Source: Bin80 sp965215475 (GTDB lineage Bacteria; Bacteroidota; Rhodothermia; Rhodothermales; Bin80). Taken from it: a stretch of 64,000 nucleotides of DNA. The position numbers and the translations under genes are program-made. The notes beneath the pieces were generated by a model. That model was given only the letters and a program-made list of their open reading frames with translations, was not told the origin of the DNA and searched no databases. The stretch is taken from contig OZ244061.1 in NCBI GenBank assembly GCA_965215475.1, forward strand, positions 2,418,001-2,482,000, in the 5' to 3' direction. Positions 9,032 through 18,025 of this stretch are shown here, piece by piece. Each line of letters opens with the position of its first letter. Position 1 is the stretch's first letter.

Positions 9032-9847
9032 TTATTTAATTGGACTTTCGATCTGTAGTTGAGCGGAGTGGCGAAGGACGACAAATGCGAAGTGGGAGGA
9101 GTGAAGGGGGGCGGCAGGTTGAATTCGGATCGCCCAAAAATTACCTCCCTGCAGTGCCCGATACGAAGTGATTGTACCAACAGGGATATTGGGTGGAAAG
9201 ACCTCACTGGCTTCATGTGTAACGACACGCTGGCCGATCTCAATATTCTCTGTCTTGACAACATTACTGAGGATTAACGAATCTGGAGTACTGGATTCCC
9301 CCGAGACGATGCCTATGGCACCGAGGGTATCAATCATGACAGGGACATAGAACTGTGAATTCAGGTACGGCATAACATCACTGTAGTTCTGATTGACCTG
9401 AACAATCCGTCCAAGTATTCCCCGATGGTTGATCACGGCCATATCCACGTCTACCCCCTGAGCACGTCCTACATTGAGAGTGAAGAAATTGGTGGATCCG
9501 TAGGGCTCACGTGCGATGATGCGGGCGGCGACGGTTTCGAATTCGTTCTGGCGCCTCCATCCTAGTGCTTCTCGCAAATCTTCATTCTCACGCCCTGCAA
9601 TCTGTGAGCGATTGAGTTCGTGAATCAAACGTAGATTGGAATCCCGGAGTTGCTGATTTTCGCGTAGGGCACGCGGGATCTCTGCGGCCCAACTGATGCG
9701 ATACTCCACCGCACCAACCAGTTTCAAGGTCTGGGCACGAATCCCTCTCATAAGTGAGTGATTGGCGTTTGCCATGAAGATGGTGGAAATCGCCAATAAG
9801 GTCAACAGAAGGATGAATGTGCGCAGGCGAAGCAGGAGATCAATCAT
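9032..9847 (-). CDS. mreC: Rod-shape-determining protein MreC
   Basis: About 271 residues with a single N-terminal membrane helix (residues 7-26), a short coiled-coil region (about 55-90, NQQLRDSNLRLIHELNRSQ), and the two beta domains of MreC with the typical GRAQGVDVDMAVIN, GILGRIVQV and PVGTI segments. MreC scaffolds the elongation machinery between cytoplasmic MreB filaments and periplasmic synthases. mreB lies 73 bases upstream on the same strand. No mreD, pbpA or rodA follows; instead the next gene is a PBP4-type carboxypeptidase, so the rest of the elongasome must be elsewhere. Confidence 0.94.
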   Translation of the reverse strand: MIDLLLRLRTFILLLTLLAISTIFMANANHSLMRGIRAQTLKLVGAVEYRISWAAEIPRALRENQQLRDSNLRLIHELNRSQIAGRENEDLREALGWRRQNEFETVAARIIAREPYGSTNFFTLNVGRAQGVDVDMAVINHRGILGRIVQVNQNYSDVMPYLNSQFYVPVMIDTLGAIGIVSGESSTPDSLILSNVVKTENIEIGQRVVTHEASEVFPPNIPVGTITSYRALQGGNFWAIRIQPAAPLHSSHFAFVVLRHSAQLQIESPIK

Positions 9848-9920
9848 CCCGAAACAGGTATTCGAAGGTTATCTTTTGCTGAATTCGCGATTCGGAGCAT
9901 GGTCCTTCCTGAAGGAAAGG

Positions 9921-10931
9921 TCAAGACAGGACATCAATGTATGGGGATACGTTTTCCAAAATTTTCCCGGTTCCGCGAACCACGGCAGTGAGAGGATCAT
10001 CTGCAATATAGACCGGGATGTCTACACGGTCACGGATATGCTGGTCCATTCCATACAGGAGTGCTCCACCACCGGTGAGCATAATTCCCCGCTCGAGAAT
10101 ATCAGATCCCAATTCAGGGGGTGTTTTTTCTAGGCACTGAACTACTGCCGAAACGATATTATTGATTACTTGTGAGATCGCATTGCGAACTTCCGGTGAG
10201 GTCGTAGCATGCACTTTGGGCATTCCTGTACTTGAATCCTGTCCTTTGATGGAGATCTCCATTTCCGGATCCATCGGAACGGTGCTCCCGATCTCTTTTT
10301 TTATCTGCTCCGCCGTACGTTGTCCAATGATGAGACTGTGGTAGCGCTTGAAGTGGGACAGGATTGCCGCATCGATCGCATTTCCTCCCACACGTACAGA
10401 TTGATCCACTACGATTCCACTTAGCGCGATCACGGCAATTTCGGTCGTTCCGCCTCCAATATCCACGATCATATTCCCAATCGGTTCGTCTACCGTCAAC
10501 CCAATGCCAATGGCGGCGGCCATAGGTTCTGAGATCAGGTACACTTTTCGTGCCCCAACATGTTGAGCACTATCTCGGACCGCACGCTTCTCGACTTCCG
10601 TAATTCCACTGGGGATACAGATCACCATCTGGCTAATGGTTTTGATCAAGCCGGTTTGCACTTTTCTGGTCAGACCACGGATCAGTTGTTCCGCCATCTC
10701 AAAATCCGCAATGACTCCATCTTTGAGGGGACGTACGGTTTCAATATTCTTGTGCGTTTTTTCATGCATGGTTAATGCATCGTTCCCTATAGCAAGGACT
10801 TTCTCGGAGCTACGGTCATAGGCAACAATACTGGCTTCACTGAGGACGATTCCCTGTCCCTTTACATAAATCAAGGTGTTCGCAGTTCCAAGGTCAACCG
10901 CTACATCGGTATTAAAATTATAGAAACCCAT
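9921..10931 (-). CDS. mreB: Rod-shape-determining actin-like protein MreB
   Basis: Bacterial actin that organises side-wall synthesis. Nucleotide-binding motifs are clear: VDLGTANTLIYVKG at the N-terminus, IVDIGGGTTEIAVIALSG in the middle and MLTGGGALLYGMD toward the C-terminus. I chose the ATG at 10931 (product starting MGFYNFNTDVAVDLG) over an upstream TTG at 10970, because it matches the usual MreB N-terminus and gives the standard length of about 336 residues. It sits between purH and mreC. Confidence 0.96.
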   Translation of the reverse strand: MGFYNFNTDVAVDLGTANTLIYVKGQGIVLSEASIVAYDRSSEKVLAIGNDALTMHEKTHKNIETVRPLKDGVIADFEMAEQLIRGLTRKVQTGLIKTISQMVICIPSGITEVEKRAVRDSAQHVGARKVYLISEPMAAAIGIGLTVDEPIGNMIVDIGGGTTEIAVIALSGIVVDQSVRVGGNAIDAAILSHFKRYHSLIIGQRTAEQIKKEIGSTVPMDPEMEISIKGQDSSTGMPKVHATTSPEVRNAISQVINNIVSAVVQCLEKTPPELGSDILERGIMLTGGGALLYGMDQHIRDRVDIPVYIADDPLTAVVRGTGKILENVSPYIDVLS

Positions 10932-10979
10932 TCGTCGTTCTTGATTAGATTCGTAGTAGTTAAGATACAATTATTGAAG

Positions 10980-12548
10980 TTAGTGTCTAAAGTGTCTTTT
11001 CCCAGTGAAGATCATAGCCATATTGCGTTCATTTGCGGCTTTGATTACCTGGTCATCCCGAATGGAACCACCGGGTTGGATCGCTGCAATTGCACCGCTG
11101 TCCGCTGCGGCCAGCAATCCATCCGGGAACGGGAAGAATGCATCCGAAGCGATGACACATCCTTCAAAGCTCAGTCCGGACTTGGCTCCTTTGGATACGG
11201 CAATCTCGGAGGCATCAATCCGGCTCATCTGACCTGCCCCGACCCCCAAGGTTTGGCGATTTTTTGCGTACACAATGGCATTACTTTTTACATGCTTTGC
11301 CACGCGCCAAGCAAAGGTAAGATCCCGAAGTTCAGATTCACCAGGTTGGCGGTCTGTGACCATCGTCAGAGAGTCCTCCTCCGCCGGCGAGTCTATGGTC
11401 TGGCAGAGGACACCTCCTACGGCGCGGCGGAGCTGATAGAGCTGATTCGAGGTGGTTTTGAATTGAATCAGTCTACGATTTTTTTTCTTCTCGAGCCATG
11501 TGAGTGCATCACGATCAAAAGAGGGAGCGATCACCAATTCTAGAAAGATAGGGTCAATCGCTTTTGCAAATGCAAGAGTGCAGGGTTCATTGATGACAAC
11601 GATCCCCCCAAAGGGTGATTGCTGATCGGTTACAAAAGCCAGGTCCCAGGCCTGTACTAACGTATCTGCGGTGGCGACTCCGCAGGGATTGGTATGCTTA
11701 AGGATTGCAACGGTCGGGTCTTCCTCCATAAATTCCTGGATGAGTGCGAGAGCTGCGTCCAGGTCAAGGAAGTTATTATAAGAGAGGCTTTTGCCATAGA
11801 GCTTGGTAAATACCTCGTCGGGATTACCATAGAAAGCCGCTTGTTGATGGGGGTTTTCTCCATAGCGAAGAACACTGGTGCGGGGCAATTGCAGATCTAA
11901 TTGATTTGGCAGAACTTGATCGGATTCGCCCGCAAAGTAGTTGGTGATCGAGCGGTCATAGGCGGCGGTTTTGGCGAATGCGGATTGTGCCAGTTGGCGC
12001 CGGAGTGAGAGCGGGAGGGATCCATTGGAGTCATTCAGGGCATCAAGGATGGTCGAATACTGCTCAGGAGATGTAAGTACGGTGACATGGACAAAATTTT
12101 TTGCTGCAGCCCGAATCATTGCCGGTCCTCCAATATCGATATTCTCTGCAGCAATCGCATCGTCCACATTCGGATCTTGGATCGCTTCTGTGAAAGGATA
12201 CAGGTTGACAACAACAAGATCAAAAGGATCCATTCCGTGCTCTTCCAGATCCTCCATGTCAGTTTTTGCATTCTGCCTAGCGAGGATGCCTCCGTGGATT
12301 GCAGGGTGCAACGTTTTTACACGTCCTCCAAGCATGGAGGGAGCATGAGTGACGTCGGCAACATCGATGACCTCCAAACCAGATTGACGCAGGTGAGAAG
12401 CCGTTCCTCCGGAAGATACGAGTTGGATTCCATGTTTTTGGAGCCCAGTCGCAAATGAGATGAGGCCTTCTTTGTTGAATACCGATAACAAGGCACGACG
12501 TGGTCGCACCTGATCGGGGATGGGTAGTTTTAGAGGTTTAATGGTCAT
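10980..12548 (-). CDS. purH: PurH, bifunctional AICAR formyltransferase/IMP cyclohydrolase
   Basis: Catalyses the last two steps of purine synthesis. The N-terminal MGS-like cyclohydrolase domain (RRALLSVFNKEGL, GTASHLRQ, HPAIHGGIL) is followed by the formyltransferase domain with RYGENPHQQAAFY and the catalytic LKHTNPCGVA, and by GAGQMSRIDA near the end. The start at 12548 (product MTIKPLKLPIPDQ…) gives about 522 residues, the usual length. A longer in-frame extension to 12641 would overlap most of the end of purN and is unlikely. purH overlaps the purN stop by 11 bases, consistent with coupling. Confidence 0.96.
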   Translation of the reverse strand: MTIKPLKLPIPDQVRPRRALLSVFNKEGLISFATGLQKHGIQLVSSGGTASHLRQSGLEVIDVADVTHAPSMLGGRVKTLHPAIHGGILARQNAKTDMEDLEEHGMDPFDLVVVNLYPFTEAIQDPNVDDAIAAENIDIGGPAMIRAAAKNFVHVTVLTSPEQYSTILDALNDSNGSLPLSLRRQLAQSAFAKTAAYDRSITNYFAGESDQVLPNQLDLQLPRTSVLRYGENPHQQAAFYGNPDEVFTKLYGKSLSYNNFLDLDAALALIQEFMEEDPTVAILKHTNPCGVATADTLVQAWDLAFVTDQQSPFGGIVVINEPCTLAFAKAIDPIFLELVIAPSFDRDALTWLEKKKNRRLIQFKTTSNQLYQLRRAVGGVLCQTIDSPAEEDSLTMVTDRQPGESELRDLTFAWRVAKHVKSNAIVYAKNRQTLGVGAGQMSRIDASEIAVSKGAKSGLSFEGCVIASDAFFPFPDGLLAAADSGAIAAIQPGGSIRDDQVIKAANERNMAMIFTGKRHFRH

Positions 12549-13164
12549 CGGTGTGAGGATGGATCGTGACATGGTGACCTTGAATATGGACACGCTCCTG
12601 TGCAACAAGGCAAATCGCTTCGGGGTAAAGCTGGTGTTCAACCTTCAATACGCGCGCAGCTAAAGAATCTACGGTATCATCAGTATGGACAGGCACTTGT
12701 TTCTGGAGTAGAATCGGTCCGGTATCATAGTCTTCGTCCACGAAATGTACGGTCGCACCACTGACGGTCTCCCTCGCTTCAAGGACTGCCTTGTGGACAC
12801 GGCTTCCATAAAAACCTTTACCCCCGAAGCGGGGAAGAAGAGAGGGATGAATATTCAAGATTCGTCCCTGGAACGTTTTGATGATTTTAGAAGGAACCTT
12901 CAACAGGTACCCGGCAAGAGCAATCAAGTCAATATTTTCTTTGTCTAACAAATTGAGGACCGTGTCCACATAAGAAGCTTCACTTCCTAAGATACGAGGA
13001 GATAAGATATGTGAAGGGATATCCAGTTGTTTTGCCCGTTTCAGTACGCCGGATTGTGGGCGGTTACACACCAGAAGTACGACGCGGTATTGGTGGGCGC
13101 GCTCTACTAGTGCTTGAAAATTCGACCCACCACCAGAAGCAAAAACAGCGACGCGCAGACCCAT
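12538..13164 (-). CDS. purN: PurN, phosphoribosylglycinamide formyltransferase
   Basis: About 208 residues. The glycinamide-ribotide-binding SGGGSNFQAL motif lies at the N-terminus, and the catalytic Asn-His-Asp set is visible in ILNIHPSLLPRFGGKGFYG and VDEDYDTGPILLQ. The enzyme uses 10-formyl-tetrahydrofolate to formylate GAR, the third step of purine synthesis. It is directly upstream of purH on the same strand and overlaps it, and about 50 bases separate it from the LD-carboxypeptidase gene upstream. Confidence 0.95.
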   Translation of the reverse strand: MGLRVAVFASGGGSNFQALVERAHQYRVVLLVCNRPQSGVLKRAKQLDIPSHILSPRILGSEASYVDTVLNLLDKENIDLIALAGYLLKVPSKIIKTFQGRILNIHPSLLPRFGGKGFYGSRVHKAVLEARETVSGATVHFVDEDYDTGPILLQKQVPVHTDDTVDSLAARVLKVEHQLYPEAICLVAQERVHIQGHHVTIHPHTDDH

Positions 13165-13214
13165 TCAACAAAACACTTTATTTATGATAGCAGGGAAATC
13201 TGAGAAAGATCACG

Positions 13215-14129
13215 TTACCCCTTAACGATGGGTTCCAAAATGCTTAAGCAGCCACCCCCGGGATCCGCGCTCAGTCTAGCCGATACCCCGATAGGTAGCA
13301 CACGCCGTGCAGTGAAATGCCCATACGTCAGTCCAGACACAACCGGCCAAGGATATTCATCCACACAGTCAAGAATAGTTTGAATCATGAGGGTTTCCGT
13401 TTTCGCATCCATCTGGGGTAGATCTTCAGTAAAGTTGCCGAGGATTAAACCACCAAGTCCCTCTAAGATCCCAGCATTTTTTAACTGTGTAAAGAGGGCA
13501 TCAATTCGGTAGGGGGGCTCATGGATGTCTTCGATAAATAGAAGTGTTTTTTTTAGATCTGGCAGGTACCCGGAACCGATCATTCGAACAATGGTGGACA
13601 GGTTTCCTCCCAGGAGGGTTCCGGTGAACTGACCTTTCCGCAAAGTCTTTAACCCTTTTACTGGCAGAGGAAGCTTCCCTTCAAGCATTCGCCGGACCTC
13701 TTCTTTCATGGTTGCAGGGATGGAATCCCATTCGATAACTACGGGTCCTGATATGGATCGCCATCCGGAGCAGGTAAAGAGAGAGAGTTGTAAAGCTGTG
13801 ATGTCGCTATACCCAATTAACACCCCGGACGTACGTTTTGCGGCTTCATAATCAATCCGGTTCAGAATTCGAAGGCATCCATATCCTCCACGAACAGCCA
13901 TCAAGTACCGGGTATGCGTGAGCGTCCGGTGAAATTGTGCGACACGCTCATCATCCGTACCACTAAGGTATTCGCGTTGGGAAAGTTGAACAGGGTCCCA
14001 GTGCACCTGATAGCCATCTTTGGTCAGAGCGTTCAAGCCACGTTCCAGCATTTCAGGGGAACGAGGCGCACTCGCAGGCGAAACAATGCCCAATGCCTCG
14101 TCAGAGTGCCATATTGGAGGATAGACCAT
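13215..14129 (-). CDS. LD-carboxypeptidase (peptidase family S66)
   Basis: About 304 residues. The N-terminal IVSPASAPRS, the RGGYGCLRIL strand and the nucleophile motif GYSDITALQL identify the S66 family; a C-terminal SGLTYGHFTARRVLPIGVSARL supplies the catalytic histidine region. These cytoplasmic enzymes remove the terminal D-alanine from recycled muramoyl tetrapeptides. It has no signal peptide, as expected. It is divergently oriented to the WbqC-like gene across a 63-base gap that must carry both promoters, and it heads the minus-strand block that continues into purN. Confidence 0.9.
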   Translation of the reverse strand: MVYPPIWHSDEALGIVSPASAPRSPEMLERGLNALTKDGYQVHWDPVQLSQREYLSGTDDERVAQFHRTLTHTRYLMAVRGGYGCLRILNRIDYEAAKRTSGVLIGYSDITALQLSLFTCSGWRSISGPVVIEWDSIPATMKEEVRRMLEGKLPLPVKGLKTLRKGQFTGTLLGGNLSTIVRMIGSGYLPDLKKTLLFIEDIHEPPYRIDALFTQLKNAGILEGLGGLILGNFTEDLPQMDAKTETLMIQTILDCVDEYPWPVVSGLTYGHFTARRVLPIGVSARLSADPGGGCLSILEPIVKG

Positions 14130-14192
14130 AATTTAAGTGAGCTGATATAGCGTACTATTGTAACGAGCCAGCAGATAGATGGTTGAACTAAA
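14130..14192. promoter_or_regulatory. Divergent intergenic region
   Basis: This 63-base A+T-rich spacer separates the 5' ends of the minus-strand LD-carboxypeptidase gene and the plus-strand WbqC-like gene, so promoters for both directions are expected here. I cannot assign a specific -33/-7 pair of the Bacteroidota type with confidence. Confidence 0.45.
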
Positions 14193-14876
14193 ATGACAAA
14201 TCCACAAACCATATGTATACGTCCTCTGGAGTATTGGCCAACTCTAGCGTCGGCAGCCTTGATGTTGGCGGCAGAGATTGTGATCCTGGCAGATACGTTT
14301 CAGTATAGCCGTCAGTCCTTACAGAACCGTATGCGTGTACGTAATCCGGATGGATGGCAATGGGTTTCTGTGCCTTTGAAGGGTGGACAGCATGGTCGGT
14401 CGCAGCACGTAACCCGAATCCGCCCGGTTCCCGGGTGGCGGAAGCGTCACTGGAAAGCGATTCGTTTCAATTATAGCCAAGCTCCCTATTTTAATCATTA
14501 TCAGGATTCGATCCAATCCCTGTATGTGCAGGATTGGACTTACTTGGGCGAGTTGAATGCGGCAACTACACAATTAGTGTATCAATGGATGAATGGGGAT
14601 GGAACCATGCTCAACGCGACCGAATTGGATGGTGCTCCCGATACGGTGGAGGCCATCATGACCCACTGGCCTGAGGCCGAGCTCCTGGCCCCTTCTGGGA
14701 TTCCGGAGGCCGATTCATCTTATCAGTTGTATTTTTCGACACCAGATTACCGTCAAGTATTTCCTGGATTTGTTTCGGGTATGACAGTGCTGGACTTGCT
14801 ATTTAATTATGGCCCGGAAAGTACAAATCTGCTTCGAACAGGGACACGTATCTTGCCATCAAACAAAATAAATTAA
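14193..14876 (+). CDS. WbqC-like family protein
   Basis: About 227 residues matching the WbqC-like family: an N-terminal YWPTLASAALMLAAEIVILADTFQYSRQSLQNR segment (conserved D and Q-x-x-x-NR), then WVSVPLK, WRKRHWKAI and YFNHYQDSI blocks. WbqC-like proteins are found in O-antigen and glycan loci and in Bacteroidota genomes; the biochemical role is not firmly settled. The stop codon shares one base with the ATG of the MscS-type gene (TAATG), so the two are translationally coupled. No secretion signal is seen, so it is probably cytoplasmic. Confidence 0.78.
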   Translation: MTNPQTICIRPLEYWPTLASAALMLAAEIVILADTFQYSRQSLQNRMRVRNPDGWQWVSVPLKGGQHGRSQHVTRIRPVPGWRKRHWKAIRFNYSQAPYFNHYQDSIQSLYVQDWTYLGELNAATTQLVYQWMNGDGTMLNATELDGAPDTVEAIMTHWPEAELLAPSGIPEADSSYQLYFSTPDYRQVFPGFVSGMTVLDLLFNYGPESTNLLRTGTRILPSNKIN

Positions 14877-15970
14877 TGGATCTTTCTTTTTTATCCGAGC
14901 AGGTGCTTTGGGGAATTCAAATTGGTCAACTGATTGTTGCCGCACTACTTCTATTGTTGGGGTTTTTGGCGCAGAATGTTGTAAGGCGATTACTTGGGAA
15001 GGTGATGAGTCGCCTGAAGAAAGAAGGAGATTTGAGTGTAGTCGAAGATGTAAATCGACTCCTCACGAGGCCATTCAGTTTTTTAATCAATGTAGCCCTT
15101 TGGAATGGGGCCATTGGTCTTCTTAGTCTTCCAGAAGAGCCAGTGAATATCCATTCATGGGCGACGACGTTCGGGATGGTTGCATTGATTCTTGTCATTG
15201 CGTACTGTGCATTTCATGTGGTAGATGTGTTTGCGGGAATAGCCATGAGAGCCGCAGATAAAACAGAGACGAAGCTGGATGATCAATTGGTATCTCCTGT
15301 GACGAATACGGTTAAGCTTTTGGTGGCGCTGATTATGGTTGCAGCGATCTTAGGTCAGTTTGGCTATTCCGCGACGGGCTTGATTGCAAGCCTCAGTATA
15401 GGTGGGCTTGCCGTTGCATTTGCCGCAAAAGATACTCTAGCAAATATTTTCGGGTCAATCGTCATTTTCAGCGAACGGCCATTTCAGATTGGAGATATTG
15501 TAGAGATTAAAGGAGTGGAAGGTGCAGTAGAGGAGGTCGGGATCCGTAGTACTCGGATCCGACAGTTCGATCAGACAGTATCCATTTTGCCCAACCAAAC
15601 CTTCACAAACGCAGAAGTACGCAATCTTTCAAAGCGGGAATCTAGACGGGTTCGTTTTGAAGTCACTCTAACTCACGAAGCAACCGTCTTCCAGTTGGAG
15701 AATTTCCTCGAGTCCATTCGTCATTCGCTTGCAGAGCGAACGGATCTTCATCCGGATCAGAGTATGGTTCGGCTTACGAAGCTGGATACGAATGGATTTG
15801 GTGTGCTGGTCCAGGCATTCACCATTTCAACAGATTTTGCGGAATTTATGGCAACGCAGGAAGAGATTATGTTGCGTGTCCGAAAACTGACCGAGGAACA
15901 GAAACTTCCAGTCATGCCAGCGCGAGAGATTCGTCTTTCCGGAGAGGTTGGGGGGCATGGATCGGCCTAA
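14876..15970 (+). CDS. MscS-family mechanosensitive ion channel
   Basis: About 364 residues. Four to five hydrophobic helices cover residues 10-190. The pore helix SLSIGGLAVAFAAKDTLANIFGSIVIF is followed by the beta domain FQIGDIVEIKGVEGAVEEVGIRSTRIR and the PNQTFTNAEVRN segment, both diagnostic of MscS. It releases osmolytes under hypo-osmotic stress through the inner membrane. It overlaps the WbqC-like gene by one base; the symporter genes follow 70 bases later. Confidence 0.93.
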   Translation: MDLSFLSEQVLWGIQIGQLIVAALLLLLGFLAQNVVRRLLGKVMSRLKKEGDLSVVEDVNRLLTRPFSFLINVALWNGAIGLLSLPEEPVNIHSWATTFGMVALILVIAYCAFHVVDVFAGIAMRAADKTETKLDDQLVSPVTNTVKLLVALIMVAAILGQFGYSATGLIASLSIGGLAVAFAAKDTLANIFGSIVIFSERPFQIGDIVEIKGVEGAVEEVGIRSTRIRQFDQTVSILPNQTFTNAEVRNLSKRESRRVRFEVTLTHEATVFQLENFLESIRHSLAERTDLHPDQSMVRLTKLDTNGFGVLVQAFTISTDFAEFMATQEEIMLRVRKLTEEQKLPVMPAREIRLSGEVGGHGSA

Positions 15971-16040
15971 GGTTTTTCGTCAACTCGGGTACCCCTCTTG
16001 GGAAGAACCTTTATATTGTGGGAGATGAACGTGCTGACCT

Positions 16041-16289
16041 ATGAATCCTAAACAGTATTGGAGCATCAATCTACGCTATCTGGGGATCCTTCTAGGGGTT
16101 TGGGTTCTGGTTTCTTTTGGTGCGAGCGTTCTTTTAGTGGACACCCTGGATGAGGTGCGTGTCTACGGTTTTAAGCTTGGGTTTTGGTTTGCACAGCAGG
16201 GTGCGATCTATGTGTTTGTGGTGATCATATTCATTTACGTGTATCTCATGAACCGGCTTGACCGAAAATCAGAGACGGAGGCTACATGA
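16041..16289 (+). CDS. DUF4212 small subunit of a sodium:solute symporter
   Basis: An 82-residue protein with two membrane helices (about residues 12-32 and 48-72) and the family's YWSINLRYLGILLGVWVLVSFG and LGFWFAQQGAIYVFVVIIFIYVYLMNRLD segments. DUF4212 proteins are paired with SSS-family transporters. Here the stop overlaps the ATG of the transporter gene by four bases (ATGA), which strongly supports the pairing. Confidence 0.92.
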   Translation: MNPKQYWSINLRYLGILLGVWVLVSFGASVLLVDTLDEVRVYGFKLGFWFAQQGAIYVFVVIIFIYVYLMNRLDRKSETEAT

Positions 16290-17965
16290 ACGTACAGGCA
16301 TGGACCTTTGTCCTGGTTGGGTTTTCCTTTGCACTCTACATTGGGGTGGCGATATGGTCCCGCGTCAGCTCAACGAAGGATTTTTATATCGCGGGTGGGC
16401 GGGTTCATCCGGTATTGAATGGGATGGCCACAGCGGCAGACTGGATGAGTGCCGCTTCATTCATTTCTATGGCGGGTTTGATTGCCTTTATGGGGCGTGA
16501 TGGGAGCGTTTACCTTCTTGGGTGGACCGGAGGGTACGTACTCTTGGCACTGCTTCTGGCACCGTATCTGCGCAAATTTGGGAAATTCACGGTTCCTGAT
16601 TTTGTCGGGGATCGCTACTATTCTCAGACCGCCCGTTTCGTAGCGGTAATCTGTGCTATTTTTGTGTCCTTCACGTATGTGGCAGGGCAGATGCGAGGGG
16701 TAGGAATTGTATTCTCCCGATTCCTGGAGATTGACATTGTCATGGGGGTCTTGATTGGGATGGGGATCGTGTTTTTTTATGCCGTCTTGGGAGGGATGCG
16801 AGGGATCACCTATACACAGGTTGCTCAGTATTGTGTCTTGATTTTTGCTTACCTAGTCCCGGCAATTTTTATCTCACTACTGATGACAGGGAATGTGATT
16901 CCCCAAGTGGGCTTTGGGGATACGCTGGTGGATGGATCAGGAGCCTATCTTCTGGACAAGCTCGACAATTTGAGTACCGATCTTGGCTTCGCGGCTTACA
17001 CAAGTGGACAAAAGAGTACGATCGATGTCTTTGCGATCACAGCAGCTCTGATGATTGGGACTGCTGGACTCCCGCATGTGATTGTACGGTTTTATACCGT
17101 GCCTCGAATGCGGGATGCTCGCACGAGTGCTGGTTGGGCACTGGTATTCATCGCAATATTGTATACGAGTGCGCCAGCAGTTGCTGCCTTTGCTCGGACT
17201 AATTTATTGACCACCGTCACTGACCGACCGTATTCGGAGGTTCCAGAGTGGTTCAAAAACTGGGAGCGGACGGGCCTGATTGAGTTCGAGGATAAAAATG
17301 GAGATGGCAAAATCCAGTACGTTGGCCCCGCATCAGAGAAGGAGAATGAATTAACGATCGACCGTGATATTATGGTATTGGCGAACCCTGAGATTGCCAA
17401 CTTGCCTAGCTGGGTGATTGGACTGGTTGCCGCTGGAGGGCTTGCGGCGGCACTCTCCACGGCCGCAGGGCTACTTCTAGTCATTTCCACAGCGGTGGCC
17501 CGGGATCTTCTGAAAAAAGGATTCATGCCGAATATTTCGGAGAAACGAGAGCTATTGACGGCGCGGATCACGGCGGGCGTGGCGGTCCTGATTGCAGGTT
17601 ATTTCGGCATTGATCCTCCAGGATTTGTCGCACAGGTGGTTGCTTTCGCATTTGGCTTGGCGGCTGCATCGTTCTTCCCGGCAATTATCCTGGGAATTTT
17701 TACGCGCTGGATGAACAAGTATGGAGCGGTAAGCGGGATGATTACAGGGATCGTATTTACCGCATGTTATATTATTTTCTTCAAGTTTGTGCGCCCAGAA
17801 TTGAACAGTGCAGATTATTGGCTGCTAGGCATTTCTCCCGAGGGAATCGGGAGTATAGGGATGGTATTGAATTTTATTGTAGCGATCACAGTTTCCAAGT
17901 TTACCCCACCTCCGCCTTCCTCCATCCGTACATTGGTCGATCGCATTCGTACTCCTGGCAACTAG
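16286..17965 (+). CDS. Sodium:solute symporter, ActP/VC_2705-like (SSS family)
   Basis: About 559 residues with roughly 13 membrane helices. Recognisable SSS features include DFYIAGGRVHPVLNGMATAADWMSAASFISMAGL near the N-terminus, YVAGQMRGVG and GGMRGITYTQVAQY. The extended loop around residue 340 with DKNGDGKI resembles an EF-hand-like calcium loop. The group paired with DUF4212 is related to acetate permease ActP, so a short-chain organic acid is a reasonable but unproven substrate. It depends on the overlapping small subunit upstream. Confidence 0.9.
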   Translation: MNVQAWTFVLVGFSFALYIGVAIWSRVSSTKDFYIAGGRVHPVLNGMATAADWMSAASFISMAGLIAFMGRDGSVYLLGWTGGYVLLALLLAPYLRKFGKFTVPDFVGDRYYSQTARFVAVICAIFVSFTYVAGQMRGVGIVFSRFLEIDIVMGVLIGMGIVFFYAVLGGMRGITYTQVAQYCVLIFAYLVPAIFISLLMTGNVIPQVGFGDTLVDGSGAYLLDKLDNLSTDLGFAAYTSGQKSTIDVFAITAALMIGTAGLPHVIVRFYTVPRMRDARTSAGWALVFIAILYTSAPAVAAFARTNLLTTVTDRPYSEVPEWFKNWERTGLIEFEDKNGDGKIQYVGPASEKENELTIDRDIMVLANPEIANLPSWVIGLVAAGGLAAALSTAAGLLLVISTAVARDLLKKGFMPNISEKRELLTARITAGVAVLIAGYFGIDPPGFVAQVVAFAFGLAAASFFPAIILGIFTRWMNKYGAVSGMITGIVFTACYIIFFKFVRPELNSADYWLLGISPEGIGSIGMVLNFIVAITVSKFTPPPPSSIRTLVDRIRTPGN

Positions 17966-18025
17966 GTTGAATTGCCACAATTTTGCTACATTATCACATA
18001 TGTTTTTCTTAATTATTATGGATGA

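Noticed and set aside
12549..12641. Extended purH start inside purN
   Set aside because: The extra 31 residues overlap the purN 3' end and are absent from PurH proteins; the ATG at 12548 gives standard length.
13547..13554. T8 run within the LD-carboxypeptidase gene
   Set aside because: It encodes Lys-Lys at a natural position in a conserved housekeeping enzyme; no reason to suspect phase variation.
17092..17571. Minus-strand frame of 159 codons opposite the ActP-like symporter
   Set aside because: Antisense to a clear SSS transporter with conserved motifs; serine-rich composition is the usual shadow of helix-coding DNA.
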